IMG/VR virus record: IMGVR_UViG_3300026320_000006
Coordinates: 1-55,572 of that record
Reading direction: 5' to 3' (one strand)
Length of the DNA: 55,572 nucleotides
Source of the DNA: a virus
This document shows, piece after piece, positions 40,649 to 49,210 of this stretch (its first letter is position 1; the number at the start of each line of letters is the position of its first letter). Below the pieces are notes generated by a model. The model had not been told where the DNA came from and made no database searches. It saw nothing but the letters and a program-made list of their open reading frames with translations. Made by a program: the position numbers and the translations under genes.

Positions 40649-41372
40649 TGTCTCTCTCGCTCACTGCTGAAGACTTGGGAGACGACGGAACAACGGTGAC
40701 ACCGGCGGGGGGAAGCGCGGCCAGGATCATCTCTCTGACTTTCTCGGGGGTCGGAACAAGCGCCTTACCTGCATCAGACATGGCAGAGGGGCCTTTCGGG
40801 AGGATGGTGTAGATAGGATTTGGCGGCTGGTTATCACCGCGCTTGACATCGCTACGTTCGATGATCAGGCCGTATTGCCGGATATCGTGGTTGTCATCCT
40901 CTTTGAAGAGGTTGCGAATGGACGTGTATACCTGATTGATCGAGCCAAATGTCTTGAGTTCGAGGATACGCAAACCGGCCACAGGCTCTTCAAGATCGTC
41001 CTTTTTGTACGTCACCGGAATCCAGGTGCCGTTGTCGTTCTTCTGCTCTACGCTTGAAACATACACCGGCAAGTAGAACACATTGCCCGCGGTCAGTTTT
41101 TTGTCGTTTGCGGCGGCGGTGCAGTGTGGACAATCCGCGCCAAGTTCCTGTGCGCACACGGCGTTGATCGACTGCTTGGGGTCGGCATTGTTGTACTTGT
41201 TGTGCGTTGCCAGCACGATACTCTGACTGAGATTGAATAGGGGACGGACACGGGCTTTCTGCTTGTCTTTGAGACGAAGAAACGTGGGGACGAACGTTCC
41301 CGTTGGGCGCTCTGATGCGCGCTTCTCTTCTTCATCCATTGCTGCCAAGACTTCTGCTTCTGTCATTGCCAT
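40638..41372 (-). CDS. Single-stranded DNA-binding-like protein
   Basis: 244 residues from ATG 41372 (AAAAGGAGAA site). The layout resembles T4 gp32-type ssDNA-binding proteins: TFLRLKDKQKARVRPLFNLS opens an OB-fold, a CPHC motif within AQELGADCPHCTAA suggests a structural zinc, and the end is Pro/Ser-rich then acidic (SERDNDF), like the protein-binding tails of SSBs. It is the first gene behind the leftward copy-2 promoter, as expected of an early replication protein. Confidence 0.65.
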   Translation of the reverse strand: MAMTEAEVLAAMDEEEKRASERPTGTFVPTFLRLKDKQKARVRPLFNLSQSIVLATHNKYNNADPKQSINAVCAQELGADCPHCTAAANDKKLTAGNVFYLPVYVSSVEQKNDNGTWIPVTYKKDDLEEPVAGLRILELKTFGSINQVYTSIRNLFKEDDNHDIRQYGLIIERSDVKRGDNQPPNPIYTILPKGPSAMSDAGKALVPTPEKVREMILAALPPAGVTVVPSSPKSSAVSERDNDF

Positions 41373-41477
41373 TGTTGAAATTCTCCTTTTCAAAACTAAA
41401 AACTGTAAATGTGGGCAATGGGCAACGATCCGCTTGGGGGAAGTGGTAAAAATCACTTGCCTATCGCCTCTTTCCGT

Positions 41478-41550
41478 AGTATACTCTCGCTTTCAAAACT
41501 TGTCAATACTTTTGAAAATATTTGACAACTTTTCATGACAATGCTATACT
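41478..41550. promoter_or_regulatory. Divergent sigma70 promoters with shared operator cassette (copy 2)
   Basis: Leftward promoter: TTGACA (complement of 41501-41506), 17-bp spacer, TATACT (complement of 41478-41483), driving the SSB/nuclease operon. Rightward: TTGACA 41522-41527, 17-bp spacer, TATACT 41545-41550, driving the SWIM protein and replication genes. The blocks TTCAAAACTTGTCAATACTT and TTTGACAACTTTTCATGACA are the reverse complements of the matching blocks at 1735-1806. Confidence 0.88.
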
Positions 41551-41590
41551 GAGAACACAATAATTGTTTGTTTGCTGGAGGAAGAAACAA

Positions 41591-41878
41591 ATGAATACAT
41601 TGCCACCATTCAGACGCTATGAAACCCTTGCGGGGGTTGAGTATGAAATGCTCAGCAGTAAAGGGAATTGCTACTATACCGTGCCTCTGGTGAGTGGCAA
41701 TGCGACGGGGTGTGAGTGCAAACATGCGGAATTTAACCCGTCCTGCAAGCACCAACGCGAAGCTGAACGGCTTGAAAAGGCTTACCAGCAAGAGAACAAA
41801 CCGCAACCGACAGCAGAGGAAGAAAAACGTGAGTATGCGCCTCTCAATGGGCATCGTGGGTTTTCACTCTATCGCTGA
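41591..41878 (+). CDS. SWIM-type zinc finger protein
   Basis: 95 residues from ATG 41591 (GGAGGAAG site). Contains GCECKHAEFNPSCKHQREAE, the CxCx(n)CxH pattern of SWIM zinc fingers, which bind DNA or proteins. The N-terminus is beta-like and the C-terminus charged. First gene of the rightward copy-2 operon. Another SWIM-like protein begins the operon at 49335, so the phage may use these as early regulators or recombination mediators. Confidence 0.7.
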   Translation: MNTLPPFRRYETLAGVEYEMLSSKGNCYYTVPLVSGNATGCECKHAEFNPSCKHQREAERLEKAYQQENKPQPTAEEEKREYAPLNGHRGFSLYR

Positions 41879-41990
41879 ACCCTTGCAGGGGGTACTGGTT
41901 TCTCAACCGGGAAGCTTCGGGAAACTGGCACTTCCTAGATTAGCCAGAAACTGGCTACCATTGAATACACACACCGTTGGAGATAAACCT

Positions 41991-42644
41991 ATGGCAAAAC
42001 CAAAACTTCTTGATTTGTTCTGTGGAGCTGGTGGCTGTGCTCGTGGCTACCAACAGGCAGGGTTCTACGTGGTTGGTGTGGACATTAAGCTGCAGCCGCG
42101 CTACTGTGGAGATGAGTTCATCCAGGCCGATGCGTTGACGTTTCCGCTCGACGGCTTCGACGTGATACATGCTAGTCCTGTTTGTAAGGGCTATACCGAA
42201 CTCAATTCCAGGCATAAGACAAGACATGAAAAACTCATCTTACCTGTCAAAGAGCGTTTGCAGCGTACAGGTAAACCATTTGTCATTGAGAATGTCGAGG
42301 GTGCAGTTCTGGAATTGCCAGGCTCAATCACCTTATGTGGAACAATGTTTGATCTTCTCGTGTGGCGGCATCGGTTGTTTGAATCTAATATCCTGCTCTT
42401 TGCGCCAGGCCCATGCCAACATAGTCTCCGACCTATCGGCGTGTATGGCGCAACATTTTGGGATTCATCCCAGCCTGGCACACTACGCAAGGATGGAAGA
42501 AGACGCCCCGCTATCACTACGCTCCAGGTTGCTTGTGAAGCGATGGCTATTAATTGGATGACTCACGAGGAATTGACACAGGCCATTCCACCGGCCTATA
42601 CACGCTACATCGGTTTACAACTTATCGATATTCTCAATTCATAG
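41991..42644 (+). CDS. Small C5-cytosine DNA methyltransferase-like protein
   Basis: 217 residues from ATG 41991 (TTGGAGATAA site). Motif I LLDLFCGAGGCARGY binds S-adenosylmethionine, motif IV ASPVCKGY carries the expected Cys (residue 65) and motif VI is IENVEGA (Glu100). It is much shorter than typical enzymes (over 300) because it has little room for a target recognition domain, and Pro-Pro-Cys-Gln is changed to Pro-Val-Cys-Lys. It may methylate phage DNA to resist host restriction, or be an inactive or redirected relative. Confidence 0.75.
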   Translation: MAKPKLLDLFCGAGGCARGYQQAGFYVVGVDIKLQPRYCGDEFIQADALTFPLDGFDVIHASPVCKGYTELNSRHKTRHEKLILPVKERLQRTGKPFVIENVEGAVLELPGSITLCGTMFDLLVWRHRLFESNILLFAPGPCQHSLRPIGVYGATFWDSSQPGTLRKDGRRRPAITTLQVACEAMAINWMTHEELTQAIPPAYTRYIGLQLIDILNS

Positions 42645-42662
42645 AAACGAGGACTTATCCAT

Positions 42663-43115
42663 ATGACATCATTTACACCTCCACTGACCGTAACTCAACC
42701 ATTCTTTCGTGGCTCTATGCCGCTTCCACCGTCAGTCAATGATAGTTACGAACCACGTGGCAGACGCTCTGAGCATCAAGGCGGTATTGCAGCGACAGCA
42801 GAACTGGTACAGTTCAAAAAAGATGCGGCGCTCATGCTCTCTGACGTAAAGCAGAATCAGTACGACTGGGATATTATCAATAAGCTCAGAGAGTCCAACA
42901 ACAAACGCTGTCAGACACCGTTAGCAGCAACGATCAGGTTCTATTTTCCTACGGAATGGAAACGCGATGTAGACGGGCCGATTAAGGCCGCGCTCGATGC
43001 GGCGTTTGCGCGATTAGGGTTGGATGACCGGTTGGTTGTGAAGTTGGATGTACAAAAGCTGGTCGATCCGGTCGACCCGCACTGTGAAATCGAAGTGTGT
43101 TGTGTGGTCCGGTAG
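42663..43115 (+). CDS. RusA-like Holliday junction resolvase
   Basis: 150 residues. Shows the family pattern GSMPLPPSVNDSY at the start and WKRDVDGPIKAALDAAFARL with GLDDRLV, in which the Asp residues bind magnesium. RusA dimers cut four-way DNA junctions during phage replication and recombination. Contains a longer middle insert (about residues 50-80) than E. coli RusA (120 residues). Confidence 0.85.
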   Translation: MTSFTPPLTVTQPFFRGSMPLPPSVNDSYEPRGRRSEHQGGIAATAELVQFKKDAALMLSDVKQNQYDWDIINKLRESNNKRCQTPLAATIRFYFPTEWKRDVDGPIKAALDAAFARLGLDDRLVVKLDVQKLVDPVDPHCEIEVCCVVR

Positions 43116-43130
43116 AGAGGATGAACGCTC

Positions 43131-43736
43131 ATGCTGAATTGTACCATACAATACTTAGAACAGACGAAAGACGGATGGCATATCCGTTTCAGCGGGAATA
43201 ACGACGATTTCTGGCTAATGCTGTCGAAATTTAAAGCAGAACAAAAAATATCCGGCAAGTTTTCTTGCTATTATAACCCGAGATTGTTCGGAAAAGGCGG
43301 CTGGTTCTGCAATGAGGATGTGCTGATCAAGTATGCCGGTGACTTTATCAATTATGCTGAGATGCGCAGATCAGCCGAACGTGAGTGGAAGCTGAAGAAC
43401 GAATACAAACAAGAGACCTGGTGGGGTGATCAAGAGGAATACTACGATCCGCAAAAAGAAAAAGAGAAGCAGCAACAAAAACAGCGTGAACGCGAACAGC
43501 GCGAGTATAAACCTCCAACACGGGTTGATACCTCACTCACTATCACTCAGGCCCTATCGCTCTTAGAACTACCTGCTCCGGCATCACGATTGACTGAAAA
43601 ACAAGTCAAAACAGCATTCCATTTAAAAGCACTGAAAGCTCATCCTGATGTGGGTGGATCCCATGATGCGATGGTGCAACTCAATAAAGCCTATCAATTG
43701 GTGTTGATCTATTGCCAGAAAGCCTATGTAGGATGA
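43131..43736 (+). CDS. Protein with C-terminal J-domain
   Basis: 201 residues. Unrecognised N-terminal domain (1-90, beta-rich), a charged Gln/Lys/Glu linker (about 105-128), then a J-domain: LTEKQVKTAFHLKALKAHPD (HPD at 171-173) and QLNKAYQLVL. J-domains stimulate Hsp70 (DnaK). As in lambda, recruitment of host DnaK may remodel the replication initiation complex; it is encoded just upstream of the replication protein with an ATGA overlap. Confidence 0.8.
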   Translation: MLNCTIQYLEQTKDGWHIRFSGNNDDFWLMLSKFKAEQKISGKFSCYYNPRLFGKGGWFCNEDVLIKYAGDFINYAEMRRSAEREWKLKNEYKQETWWGDQEEYYDPQKEKEKQQQKQREREQREYKPPTRVDTSLTITQALSLLELPAPASRLTEKQVKTAFHLKALKAHPDVGGSHDAMVQLNKAYQLVLIYCQKAYVG

Positions 43737-45424
43737 CAGAACAAACAAATTCTGCTCAGCAGGATCAAAATACGCGCGATTATATCAAATCATTACTTGC
43801 TCACCATCTGATTGAGATGGGAGATGTGGGCGAGTGGATACAGATATGCGAACTATTGACAGATGCCTACACACGCAATCCTGATTCGGTTCAAGATGTG
43901 CTTGACACTCTCTGCGAAACAAGAAGATATGCACGACTCAAAAAAATACTGTCCGATGATCCACCCCCGCAGGGGGATATATTCGGGATGCCCGGGCTTC
44001 CGCCCGAGATCAAAGCATTTGAAGCGCGGGCACACGAGGCAAGCCCAACACTGGACGCGATGATCGACTTCTTTCGCTACTGGTGTACTCGCAGCTATGA
44101 TGGCTATCATGAAGCCGTTGCCGTGTGGGTTTTATCAACGATTGCCGCGCGCCGCGTGTGGCTCAACTGGCGTAAAGAGGGTATCTGGACACCGCTTTAT
44201 ATTCTGCTGATATCTGATTCAACGGCACATGCCAAGTCAGAAGCAGCTGCCTATGGAGAGATTATCCTAAAAGCATGTGAATTGGGATATCTACTCGTTC
44301 CCGATGAACTTTCTCCTCAGAAACTGCTCTCCAATATGGCTGGCGGGCAGGTACCACGTAATTACGCAGTCAAAGACGATGACGGGAAAGAATATATTCG
44401 CCTCTCAAAAGCGTTCTCAGGCCAACGCGGCTGGCTCTACGATGAGTTTGGCAACGAACTACAGGAGATCATGCAGGCCAAAGGCGGCTATATGGCGCTG
44501 TTTTATAAGCTGATTAAGAAGCTCTATGACTGCAAAACCTCGTTTACCTATGATACGTACGCACACGATGAACTCAGTATTGTTATGCCTTCTTTGAGCC
44601 TTATCGGGACGGCAACGCCAGCCTGTTTAAAGCCTATTGCATCACCCTATAGCGCCGTCTGGACTGATGGCATGTTTGCACGAATTACATTCGTTGTGCC
44701 GCCTAAAAACGAATTAAAGCTCCAAAGCGCGCCACTCGAATCGTGCAGTGTGCCATGGGGTACTATTCTTCATCCACTTCTTACCTGGCACAACCGATTA
44801 GGGATTCCCTCATGTGAGATTATTGATAATCGCTGGCGCGAGGAAATGATGCAGGAAGCGCATGGCGAGGACAAAAAGCGCAAACGTGAGAACAAGCCTG
44901 ATTTCCAGGTTGAAAAAGGTGATCTTCCACAGTCACAGGTCTGGATGTCTGATGCCGTCTATCAGGCGCACAACGCCTACTACAACGCGCTTGCGACCCT
45001 GGCAACCAATCTGGACGAACGGTTTAAATCAACCTATGGACGCTTACCAGAAAAAGCACTCAGAATTGCGATGTTGCTAGCGTCTCTGGAGGGGTGTCAG
45101 ACCATTGACATGCGCCACTGGGGACGCGGGCAACAAATTACAGAACACTGGCGACGTGACTTTCACGAAATGATTGCTCAGATCAGTTCTGAAGACATGT
45201 CTATACGCAACTACGGCGACAACGAGGCGCAAATCTTAAATGTCCTGACCAAACTTGAGGCAGGAACACATGTTACTGCGCGGTTTGTCTCGCACCAAAC
45301 CGCCAAACTACGCAAATTGGGCGCGCCGGAGGTTCGCAAAATCCTGGACGATCTGGCAGAGTCGTCTGATGTCAATGTGATCAAAGAAGGGACAGGAAAA
45401 GGAGCACTATATGGACTCAAGTAA
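43733..45424 (+). CDS. DUF3987-like replication protein with C-terminal winged helix
   Basis: 563 residues from ATG 43733 (ATGA overlap). The central part (EASPTLDAMIDFFRYWCTRS to about 430) resembles DUF3987 primase/helicase-associated proteins of mobile elements. The P-loop site is degenerate (LLISDSTAHAKSEAA, no Gly-Lys-Thr), but DEFGNEL follows as a Walker B-like strand. The last 60 residues are a winged-helix domain shared with the 4015 protein (VTARFVSHQTAKLRKLG). Directly downstream are the 45440-45600 repeats, so this is a candidate initiator or loader that binds iterons. Enzymatic activity is uncertain. Confidence 0.65.
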   Translation: MTEQTNSAQQDQNTRDYIKSLLAHHLIEMGDVGEWIQICELLTDAYTRNPDSVQDVLDTLCETRRYARLKKILSDDPPPQGDIFGMPGLPPEIKAFEARAHEASPTLDAMIDFFRYWCTRSYDGYHEAVAVWVLSTIAARRVWLNWRKEGIWTPLYILLISDSTAHAKSEAAAYGEIILKACELGYLLVPDELSPQKLLSNMAGGQVPRNYAVKDDDGKEYIRLSKAFSGQRGWLYDEFGNELQEIMQAKGGYMALFYKLIKKLYDCKTSFTYDTYAHDELSIVMPSLSLIGTATPACLKPIASPYSAVWTDGMFARITFVVPPKNELKLQSAPLESCSVPWGTILHPLLTWHNRLGIPSCEIIDNRWREEMMQEAHGEDKKRKRENKPDFQVEKGDLPQSQVWMSDAVYQAHNAYYNALATLATNLDERFKSTYGRLPEKALRIAMLLASLEGCQTIDMRHWGRGQQITEHWRRDFHEMIAQISSEDMSIRNYGDNEAQILNVLTKLEAGTHVTARFVSHQTAKLRKLGAPEVRKILDDLAESSDVNVIKEGTGKGALYGLK

Positions 45425-45439
45425 ACCCTTGCAAGGAAT

Positions 45440-45600
45440 TTGTCCCTGTTGTCCATAATTGCAGAGCTTATTTTCTGTTTTGTCCCTGTTGTCCATATGT
45501 ACAAATGTACATAATCATCTATTTCTTGCATGGATAAATGGACAAGATAGAAAACAGTAAAAAGTGATTCTGTCCATAGGGGCAAGATGGACAGATGTAC
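45440..45600. repeat. Second iteron-like cluster (TGTCC/TGTAC boxes)
   Basis: TTGTCCCTGTTGTCCATA occurs twice exactly, 40 bases apart (45440-45457 and 45480-45497), followed by ATGTACAAATGTACAT, ATGGACAAG, TGTCCATAGG and ATGGACAGATGTAC. The boxes match those of 4396-4766. The region is AT-rich and lies between the DUF3987-like gene and the TGT-like gene. Possible origin or initiator binding site. Confidence 0.6.
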
Positions 45601-45636
45601 AAAACCCCTTACAGGGGAGCCTATGGCACAGAGTTT

Positions 45637-46317
45637 ATGAGGATGATCGACTTGATTTATTGCGCAGGTGGGAATCCTAGATTATCTCAGATTGCAGATG
45701 AAGAGGGTTGGCTTATCGGTTTTCGGTCAGATTATGTCGCACCTACTCATCCGATTTGTTTTATTGATATCGATTATAAGCATCCTGATTTTATGGCGCA
45801 TCTGAGAACAGTTACAAAGCATAAGCCTAAATATGCGATTGTGCCTGATCTCTCAGACAAAATGATAGATCAACAGGATATTGACCGCGCCATAAAACAG
45901 GCTGAATTGCTGACTGGGTATTGCGAAATTCCCTTGATCGTTCCAAAGCTCTCGGGTCAGTTAGATTTAATACCAGAGCGTTTCGCCATTGGCTATTCAG
46001 TCCCAAGTCGCTACGGCGGCGCTGATTATCTCCTGTGGGAACTGGCAGGACGGCGAATCCATCTCTTAGGTGGAAGTCCTAAGAAGCAATTTCAAGCGTA
46101 TTTGCATCTCTCTGCTATCGCCGAAGTGATTAGCGCGGACGGCAATTATGCACAGCGGCAAGCCACAAAATTCGCTGAGTATTGGACTGGCAAGAAATGG
46201 GTAGAGCATCCTGATTATCAGGCAGAGGAAGCAGCAAGAAGAAAAGATTTATATTTTGAGTGCTGGAGATGGTCCTGTCAAAATATCATGAAAGGATGGA
46301 GAAAACTATGCCAGTGA
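45637..46317 (+). CDS. TGT-like TIM-barrel protein (DUF6610 type)
   Basis: 226 residues from ATG 45637 (an ATG at 45595 lacks support too). Features KHKPKYAIVPDLSDK, IPLIVPKLSGQLDLIP, IGYSVPSRYGG and RIHLLGGSPKKQFQAY recall the queuine tRNA-ribosyltransferase/DpdA barrel, whose last strands carry a similar G-x-G-x-P turn. DUF6610 proteins occur in many phages. If it acts like DpdA it would exchange guanine for a 7-deazaguanine in DNA, but no preQ0 synthesis genes are in this window, and a tRNA or other substrate is possible. Function open. Confidence 0.55.
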   Translation: MRMIDLIYCAGGNPRLSQIADEEGWLIGFRSDYVAPTHPICFIDIDYKHPDFMAHLRTVTKHKPKYAIVPDLSDKMIDQQDIDRAIKQAELLTGYCEIPLIVPKLSGQLDLIPERFAIGYSVPSRYGGADYLLWELAGRRIHLLGGSPKKQFQAYLHLSAIAEVISADGNYAQRQATKFAEYWTGKKWVEHPDYQAEEAARRKDLYFECWRWSCQNIMKGWRKLCQ

Positions 46318-47753
46318 TCGATCTTGTTAGTCTCATCGAACAGACAACCGCATTCCACAAAATAGGACAGGCCAACAATCACCTGAATGGCGTAGAGTAC
46401 TGGGGAGTATGTCCCTATTGCGGAACCGGCAATGATCGCTTTCACGTGTTCCCTGAAGCAACTAAACCGCATTTCTGGTGTCGAATATGCGGTAAAACCG
46501 GAGATCACATCGATATCCTCCGACACTTTAAAAGCCTCTCATATGTGGAAGCATGCGAAGAACTGGGCGTCGAGCCAGGGGACACAATCTTGCATGCCGC
46601 GCCCATGTTCTTCGATGATCAACCTCCTTGCAAGGAATGGGAGGACATGGCGCGAACGCTTATTGAACGTGCTCAAAGATTTCTCTGGAAAGACAAAGCG
46701 CGTCATGCGCTGGACTATCTCAGAGGCAGAGGACTGACCGATGAGACGATTGTAAATGCTCAGTTGGGCTATATTCCACTTATCGATGGAAAATGGTTTC
46801 AATCGTCTTTTTCCGATTGGGGGCTCACTGACGAGATGCTTTCAGAAAAGCAAAAAGCAAAAGGCTGCGTACGGGTACCAAATGGAATTCTTATCCCCTG
46901 GATAGCTGATGGACATATCTGGAAACTGGCTATAAAGCGATTTGAAGCCTCTGGCGATGAACCAAAGTATGGACAAGTTATTGGCTCAAAAGATGCCCTA
47001 TATGGCTCTGACAGCCTCACGAGGGGCAAGCCGGTGTTGTTGCTTGAGGGCGAGTTTGATGTGCTGTCAGCGTTGCAGGAAGCTGGTGATTTGATTATAC
47101 CAATCGGTACAGGATCAGCAAACAAACTCTTCGATATGCCGCTCTGGATCGCCAGGATCGCAACCTATGCCAGCGTTGTGTTGATTGGTTTCGACAAAGA
47201 TGAAAATCAGGCGGGTAACATGGCCAGTCAACAATGGCTCCAACTCTTCGCCAACTCTGAACGATGGCTTCCCTACAGCCATGATGTGAACGATATGCTG
47301 CAAGAGGGAAAGGATATCAGGGCATGGATAGAAACCGGCTTGAACATCGCTACAACGCCACAGAAGCCCCCTGCAAGGGAAGAGGAACCGTTTATCGATT
47401 GTTGTGTAGGGTGCAAGCGCGATCTGAACAACTACGATGAAGAGAGCGAGGGAGAAGTACAAGCCGATGACGACGGAAATTGCTATTGTGGACCCTGCTG
47501 GAAGAAACTCCACGAAACGCCTCAACCGGCATTAACGTGTTCTCAATGCCACCATGAGACAAAAGAACTACGCGAGGGCAAGTGTCCACTCTGTTGGTGG
47601 AAATCACTTCCTGAAATGCCAGTACCAGAGCAAGCAAAACCTCAGTTCCTCTGTAAGTTTTGCAAGATTGCTAAATGGACCTGGTCCAGCGAGGATCAGG
47701 ACTTTATCTGTATCAAATGCTATTCTCCAGCAAGTTGGACGCAGAAACCTTAA
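46308..47753 (+). CDS. DNA primase with CHC2 zinc finger and TOPRIM domain
   Basis: 481 residues from ATG 46308 (AAAGGATGGAG site), overlapping the previous gene by 10 bases. N-terminal zinc finger CPYC (35-38) with CRIC (58-61). The catalytic TOPRIM fold is seen in VLLLEGEFDVLSALQ (Glu about 248) and VVLIGFDKDENQAGN (Asp-x-Asp). The C-terminus has three more Cys clusters (CVGCKRDLN...CGPC, CSQCHHE...CPLCW, FLCKFC...CIKC), zinc ribbons that may contact partner proteins or DNA. It makes RNA primers for phage replication. No helicase domain is fused. Confidence 0.85.
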   Translation: MPVIDLVSLIEQTTAFHKIGQANNHLNGVEYWGVCPYCGTGNDRFHVFPEATKPHFWCRICGKTGDHIDILRHFKSLSYVEACEELGVEPGDTILHAAPMFFDDQPPCKEWEDMARTLIERAQRFLWKDKARHALDYLRGRGLTDETIVNAQLGYIPLIDGKWFQSSFSDWGLTDEMLSEKQKAKGCVRVPNGILIPWIADGHIWKLAIKRFEASGDEPKYGQVIGSKDALYGSDSLTRGKPVLLLEGEFDVLSALQEAGDLIIPIGTGSANKLFDMPLWIARIATYASVVLIGFDKDENQAGNMASQQWLQLFANSERWLPYSHDVNDMLQEGKDIRAWIETGLNIATTPQKPPAREEEPFIDCCVGCKRDLNNYDEESEGEVQADDDGNCYCGPCWKKLHETPQPALTCSQCHHETKELREGKCPLCWWKSLPEMPVPEQAKPQFLCKFCKIAKWTWSSEDQDFICIKCYSPASWTQKP

Positions 47754-47853
47754 CCAACCTGCAACCTATAGTCCACACCTGGACATCATCTCACACACGC
47801 TAAACTCGCAATATAGGCATAGATACCACTATCCACTCATTCCTTCTCTGTGT

Positions 47854-47910
47854 TATACTTTGGTAGAGAACAGAGGTGAAAAGTTGGTAAAATCTTTACC
47901 AACTTTTCAC
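47854..47910 (+). promoter_or_regulatory. Promoter with 35-bp leader palindrome
   Basis: Extended -10 TGTTATACT (-10 at 47854-47859) is followed by two perfect 16-base arms, GTGAAAAGTTGGTAAA (47876-47891) and TTTACCAACTTTTCAC (47895-47910), around ATC. It lies in the leader of the HTH gene at 47936, so it can act as an operator or an RNA hairpin. The arm resembles the ATGAAAAGTTGTCAAA operator box near 1750 and 41530. Confidence 0.7.
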
Positions 47911-47935
47911 AGCATTACAAAAGGAGATCGTACGT

Positions 47936-48145
47936 ATGCCTATTAAAATTGACAATGAGGAATTTTTGACCTCGCGGGAAGCACAGGAATTTTTAGGAGT
48001 GTCTATTCAAAGCTTAGGGAATTACGTTAAAGCAGGTAAACTTAAGCGGTATGAGCGAGAGCTGGCTAGTAATATCAAATATTACAAAAGGTCTGAACTT
48101 CAGAAACTCCTGGAATTCCGACCAGAAACTGATCAACCGGAGTAG
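47936..48145 (+). CDS. Excisionase/HTH_17-type DNA-binding protein
   Basis: 69 residues. LTSREAQEFLGVSIQSLGNY, then VKAGKLKRYERELASNIKYY and KRSELQKLLEFR, is the full HTH_17 pattern (HTH, wing, last helix). AAGGAGAT ribosome site. Beside the lysogeny-type regulators it may be the excisionase or a regulator of its own promoter palindrome. It is related in fold, not closely in sequence, to the 1469 protein. Confidence 0.75.
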   Translation: MPIKIDNEEFLTSREAQEFLGVSIQSLGNYVKAGKLKRYERELASNIKYYKRSELQKLLEFRPETDQPE

Positions 48146-48150
48146 TCAAA

Positions 48151-48190
48151 AACACCCCTTGTACCATAGAGGTACCGGGCAAGGGGTGTT
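48151..48190. terminator. Bidirectional terminator
   Basis: AACACCCCTTG (48151-48161) pairs with CAAGGGGTGTT (48180-48190); T-rich on the plus side and A-rich on the other, between convergent genes. Confidence 0.8.
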
Positions 48191-48199
48191 TATCGTCGT

Positions 48200-48385
48200 T
48201 TATGCCTCTAAAACAGATACAGAGAGGTCTAATTTCAAATCATACTTCCAGATTTCCATAAGCGCTTGGAGCGATTGTAACAGATCTGGAGGTACATGGC
48301 GTTCCAGACCGGTCACTTTTACCTGTTCCTCATCTTCAGCAATACTAATTCCGGTATTCTCATCGGTTACTGTGTGTGACTGCAT
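48200..48385 (-). CDS. Small acidic hypothetical protein
   Basis: 61 residues; acidic (TDENTGISIAEDEEQVKVTG) with a C-terminal helix (QSLQALMEIWKYDLKLDL). A TATAAT-like -10 (complement near 48453-48459) and an AGGAAGG site upstream support expression. Unrecognised. Confidence 0.5.
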   Translation of the reverse strand: MQSHTVTDENTGISIAEDEEQVKVTGLERHVPPDLLQSLQALMEIWKYDLKLDLSVSVLEA

Positions 48386-48493
48386 GAGCTTTTGTAAAAT
48401 CCTTCCTAACTATCCCCCACAATTCAATAGTTTAATAGAGGATACCGATTATTATACACAGAATAGATAATCACGGCAATATTTCAGCGTGTG

Positions 48494-48703
48494 TCATTCA
48501 TCAGGAACAATTTCAAGCAGGTCGGAAATGTCAGTGATATTCAGCGCTTTGGCAATTTTATTGAGGGTGTAGGTGGTGGTGTTTCGGCGTGGATCGCGAA
48601 AAAGTCGCTGGATGTGCTTTATATCGATGCCGGTCATGAGAAAGAGTTGTCGCTGGCTTATTCCCCGCGCCTGTGCTACCTCTTTCACCTTGAGACGGAT
48701 CAT
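48494..48703 (-). CDS. XRE-family HTH regulator
   Basis: 69 residues from ATG 48703 (GAGGAA site). RLKVKEVAQARGISQRQLFL, TGIDIKHIQRLFRDPRRNTT and LNKIAKALNITDISDLLEIV match the five-helix Cro/CI HTH fold. Too short for a separate oligomerisation domain, so it is Cro-like. Forms part of the control region together with the 48974 protein. Confidence 0.8.
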   Translation of the reverse strand: MIRLKVKEVAQARGISQRQLFLMTGIDIKHIQRLFRDPRRNTTTYTLNKIAKALNITDISDLLEIVPDE

Positions 48704-48916
48704 ACACAAGGTTCCTCTTTCTCTGATTGATTGCCACATTGTAACAATCCTTGTGTGAGAAACATAGGTACTTTGATACCGTAGGCATACAGACCTTCAG
48801 CAAGCGCGAGAATGCCCCAGGTTATTCACCAGAACGCCGTAGCACCGTTTTTCGGCATCTAGCCCTATCATTGGATAGCTGACTGTAGAATAGCGTCCTA
48901 GTGCGAAAGAGACATG

Positions 48917-48950
48917 AAAAAGCTCCTGTCACCAACAGCAGGAGCTTTTT
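48917..48950. terminator. Bidirectional terminator
   Basis: A perfect 12-bp stem AAAAAGCTCCTG (48917-48928) with CAGGAGCTTTTT (48939-48950) and T tracts in both readings. It closes the gene at 48974. The rest of 48740-48916 shows no gene. Confidence 0.88.
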
Positions 48951-48973
48951 GTTGGATATTTAAATGTTGCATT

Positions 48974-49180
48974 TTATTTTTCCTCATTGTCCACAATCAA
49001 ATCTCCGGTTTTGACTCCCAAGGCTCTAGCTATTAATTCCAGCGAACGCAATTCAACACGCTGCGTTGAGCCGTTCCAATAGCGATTAAGCAATTGAGCG
49101 GTAACACCGCTCTTTTCCTGAAGACGTACCTGGTTTAAACCCTGCTCTTTTGCCAATTCTTTAATCCGCAAATGTGCCAT
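48974..49180 (-). CDS. XRE-family repressor
   Basis: 68 residues: RIKELAKEQGLNQVRLQEKS, VTAQLLNRYWNGSTQ, ELRSLELIARALGVKTGDLI, a classic Cro/CI-type HTH. Start ATG 49180 with AAAGGAGG. The leftward promoter (TTGACA, complement of 49232-49237) has the palindrome ACGATATCGT in its spacer, and so does the opposing promoter, so this protein is the likely repressor of both (autoregulation plus control of 49335). Confidence 0.82.
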   Translation of the reverse strand: MAHLRIKELAKEQGLNQVRLQEKSGVTAQLLNRYWNGSTQRVELRSLELIARALGVKTGDLIVDNEEK

Positions 49181-49210
49181 TGACTGACCTCCTTTTCTTT
49201 ATGATACCAG

